IMG/VR virus record: IMGVR_UViG_3300033141_002781
Location: 1 to 25,369 of that record
DNA length: 25,369 nt
DNA from: a virus
Reading direction: 5' to 3' (one strand)
Notes under the pieces: generated by a model
The model's input: the letters and a program-made list of their open reading frames with translations, nothing else
What the model was told of the DNA's origin: nothing
The model's database searches: none
Shown: positions 23,811-25,369 of the stretch, piece after piece
Position numbering within the stretch: position 1 is the stretch's first letter
Layout: each line of letters opens with the position of its first letter
Made by a program: the position numbers and the translations under genes

Positions 23811-24308
23811 TCATTTAGGGTTATCTTCTAACCACCTTTCCCTGAACTTTTTAATATATTCTGGTGGAAAGTCTCTCATACACATGATTAGTTTTTTGAA
23901 TACTTGCTCTTCAGTCATCTCTTTTTCTTCTATCTGTTCGCTATATTTCAATAGCAGATTTATCGTAGAGTTAGAAAGTCTCATCATACTGCTTATCTCC
24001 GATAGAAGTTTTACATTACCAGTTATACTCCATTCTTCCCATAATGAGGATAAACTCTTTGAAGACATTTCCAAGTTCTGAAGTAACTGATCTACCGTAT
24101 CTGCTGAACTATGTATTTTTTGTCGTATAATCTCTTGCATTTTCTCGTTGTGTTGAGCTGCTCTTTCAGTATATTCTTCTACATGTTTTAATGCATGATT
24201 ACGGATAGAGCTATATGATGGAATCTTTTCATCTGGGTACTTCCCCTTTAAGGTTCTGTATATTTCTATATAATCCCATCCACTGAGTATCATTTCATTA
24301 CGAGGCAT
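23811..24308 (-). CDS. Terminase small subunit-like protein (165 aa)
   Basis: The gene directly precedes the large terminase on the same strand. The N-terminus, ILSGWDYIEIYRTLKGKYPD and then IPSYSSIRNHALKHVEEY, resembles a DNA-recognising helix-turn-helix of small terminases. The middle is a long helical, coiled-coil part (IIRQKIHSSADTVDQLLQNL) that could form the ring, and the C-terminus is charged (FRERWLEDNPK). Small terminases recognise the packaging site, often in or near their own gene. Its promoter region holds direct repeats. Identity depends on position and general form, since this family is poorly conserved. Confidence 0.6.
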   Translation of the reverse strand: MPRNEMILSGWDYIEIYRTLKGKYPDEKIPSYSSIRNHALKHVEEYTERAAQHNEKMQEIIRQKIHSSADTVDQLLQNLEMSSKSLSSLWEEWSITGNVKLLSEISSMMRLSNSTINLLLKYSEQIEEKEMTEEQVFKKLIMCMRDFPPEYIKKFRERWLEDNPK

Positions 24309-24334
24309 AGTAATTATTAGTTTATATTTACAGA

Positions 24335-24341
24335 ATATAAG
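24335..24341 (-). promoter_or_regulatory. TATA-like box of the small terminase gene
   Basis: On the minus strand CACTTATATTC stands about 30 nt before ATG 24308, which predicts a leaderless transcript. A second AT-rich stretch (TAAATATAAA, 24320-24330) is too close to the ATG to act as its TATA box. Confidence 0.5.
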
Positions 24342-24355
24342 TGTTATTTCTCAAA

Positions 24356-24405
24356 ATTACTCGGTATATGTTAAGAGTAGATTTTTTTCATATTACTCTG
24401 TATAT
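24356..24405. repeat. Direct repeat pair upstream of the small terminase promoter
   Basis: ATTACTCGGTATAT (24356-24369) and ATTACTCTGTATAT (24392-24405) differ by one base and start 36 bases apart. They lie about 20-70 bases upstream of the terminase TATA box, a position suited to a regulator. Confidence 0.55.
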
Positions 24406-24407
24406 AA

Positions 24408-24432
24408 CGAACAATGTTTTTAATGTTGTTCG
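24408..24432. repeat. Inverted repeat CGAACAA/TTGTTCG
   Basis: Two perfect 7-base arms (24408-24414 and 24426-24432) flank an 11-base T-rich loop. It is followed at once by TCGGTTTTCCGA (24430-24441), a second small hairpin. Possible operator, transcription end or packaging signal. Confidence 0.45.
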
Positions 24433-24549
24433 GTTTTCCGATAATATATTTGGATTCCCGAAGATACTAGAGTCCAGAGTCTAATACATAACCGATATGT
24501 TAGATCTCTTTAGTAGTATCATATATACTTATAACATCTTAATATATCG

Positions 24550-24715
24550 TATAGATTGAGATTAGTAGGGGGTACATACTTGATAGTGATAGGAGAGTCT
24601 AATCTAATTTATACCATACTCATTGATCTCATTATAGGTATGGTTCTAACATATACACCCAACCAATACTATAGAATCAAATTAGTAAGAGCTATATGAC
24701 CGATAGTGATAGGAG
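24550..24715. repeat. Pair of 46-base direct repeats 120 bases apart
   Basis: Both copies (24550-24595 and 24670-24715) have TATAGA, five bases, ATTAGTA, fourteen bases, GATAGTGATAGGAG. By eye 35 of 46 positions agree and spacings are exact. The conserved blocks with variable spacers look like protein-binding sites. Confidence 0.65.
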
Positions 24716-24822
24716 TGAGTCACAACCTTTTCACTCGGTTTATGGATGTTATAGTCTTCTTGTTTCTCCATATTGATCTTAGAATCTAGGATTGATCTCA
24801 ATATGAGATCATAACGATCGGT

Positions 24823-25369
24823 CTAGGCGTCTTGAAATATTTCAAGAAGTCTATCTAGTTTTTCGTTGATAGGATCGATTTCCGATTTGATAGCTACTTT
24901 GATCAGAGAATAGATTAATTTGTGCTCAGTTTTGTTGATCTGCTGTTCTGCTTTTTCTATCCCTAGCCTATTGGCTATCTCCATGAAGTCAATGTAGTAG
25001 CTCATATTTTTTGTTGCATTATGACCCATTGCAAATTTTGAGGCTTTTTCAAGATTCTTGAACTTGAGGAACTGCTGGTCTGCAAATATGTGTCTTAGCT
25101 CTGTTGGATTCAGCTCTTCAAAGTCCTGCTTGACTATATCCGTGATATAGGATGTTGCGTACTGTTTCAGGTACTCAAGATATTGTACCATCGCTTGGAC
25201 GTTGAACTGCTGATCGATCCTGATCAACCGTTCCTTTTTGTGTCCGTTTTTCCCATATCCTAGAGTCACTATGATCTCGCGCTGATTATCTTTCAACTCT
25301 ATGCCTTGGAACTCCTTTATCTCACTTGGGTACAAACCTAACACTCCATAACTTAGGTTCTCTGGTACT
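24823..25369 (-). CDS. Tyrosine recombinase (integrase), C-terminal part, cut by the window edge
   Basis: The frame is open to the right edge, so the apparent GTG start at 25344 is internal (it is preceded in frame by PENLSY). The visible catalytic domain has GVLGLYPSEIKEF, a beta-hairpin with basic residues (GYGKNGHKKERLIRI), NPTELRHIFADQQF, FAMGHNATKN and the Tyr pair in MSYYIDF. Canonical enzymes have GLR at the first place and a His three residues before the box II Arg; here they are Tyr and Thr. The C-terminus is an extended helix (LIYSLIKVAIKSEI, then NEKLDRLLEIF). The gene could integrate the virus into a host chromosome; the missing residues leave its activity uncertain. Confidence 0.65.
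   Translation of the reverse strand, partial: VPENLSYGVLGLYPSEIKEFQGIELKDNQREIIVTLGYGKNGHKKERLIRIDQQFNVQAMVQYLEYLKQYATSYITDIVKQDFEELNPTELRHIFADQQFLKFKNLEKASKFAMGHNATKNMSYYIDFMEIANRLGIEKAEQQINKTEHKLIYSLIKVAIKSEIDPINEKLDRLLEIFQDA

Larger units (their letters stand above)
24309..24822. other. Repeat-rich non-coding region between small terminase and integrase
   Basis: No convincing gene is present in these 514 bases on either strand. The stretch holds the terminase promoter, two short direct repeat families, several inverted repeats (ACCATAC/GTATGGT at 24613-24619 and 24638-24644; TGATCTCA/TGAGATCA at 24793-24811) and a 120-base spaced repeat described separately. AGAGTCTAAT also occurs twice (24476-24485 and 24594-24603). 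Such density next to an integrase and terminase suggests an attachment site, packaging site or replication origin. I found no tRNA-like sequence. Confidence 0.6.

Noticed and set aside
24309-24822. tRNA gene or tRNA-like attachment site next to the integrase
   Set aside because: I found no cloverleaf arms or GGTTCAAATCC-type box in this stretch.
24831-24846. Perfect 16-base palindrome CTTGAAATATTTCAAG
   Set aside because: It lies inside the last codons of the integrase gene and is explained by the coding of LEIFQ; it may still act as a site, but nothing supports this.
25342-25344. GTG start for the integrase
   Set aside because: The frame is open further to the window edge and the domain is clearly incomplete at its N-terminus.

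Overview
The window reads as the structural half of an AT-rich tailed dsDNA virus (Caudoviricetes type) or provirus of an archaeon. The archaeal assignment rests on TATA boxes of the TTTATAAA/TTTATATA kind placed about 25-30 nt before probable transcription starts, often giving leaderless or nearly leaderless genes (capsid, connector, protease, small terminase), on T-tract terminators without stems, and on GGAGGTGAT-type ribosome binding sites inside operons. I cannot name the host lineage. Replication genes, lysis genes and the portal gene are not visible and probably lie outside the window.

Layout. 1-1601: the end of a cut-off structural protein, several small unknown genes and a short BppU-like gene whose frame is broken. 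1647-4967: head module with a prohead protease fused to an acidic scaffold-like tail, a small coiled-coil protein and an HK97-type major capsid protein. 5050-7340: connector, head closure, neck protein and a tail terminator carrying a foreign beta-sandwich domain. 7467-13401: tail tube, tail chaperone with a -1 frameshift at T TTT TTA, tape measure, and a tail hub with sugar-binding-like modules. 13401-19985: the most unusual part, two proteins made of 135 tetrapeptide repeats without a single register slip, followed with short gaps or overlaps by two radical SAM proteins, a helical protein of unknown role and a GT-B glycosyltransferase. 20018-21595: three related small beta-rich proteins. On the minus strand, 21588-24308: large terminase (frame broken between Walker A and Walker B, and carrying an intein with Gly at +1) and small terminase. 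24309-24822: a repeat-rich non-coding region. 24823-25369: the end of a tyrosine recombinase.

How they work together. Head and tail genes follow the usual order of siphovirus assembly. The cassette at 13401-19985 looks like a fibre or surface-repeat protein with its own modification enzymes. The arrangement (repeat protein plus two radical SAM enzymes) resembles the known His-Xaa-Ser (Hxs) system, but here it sits in a virus tail operon, uses a four-residue unit and adds a glycosyltransferase. That is my main candidate for an undescribed system; the modification itself is inference.

Two genes appear to have lost a short internal piece together with the reading frame (1319-1601 and the large terminase), and the integrase lacks expected catalytic residues. 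The element could be a decaying provirus, or the assembly could hold small deletions.
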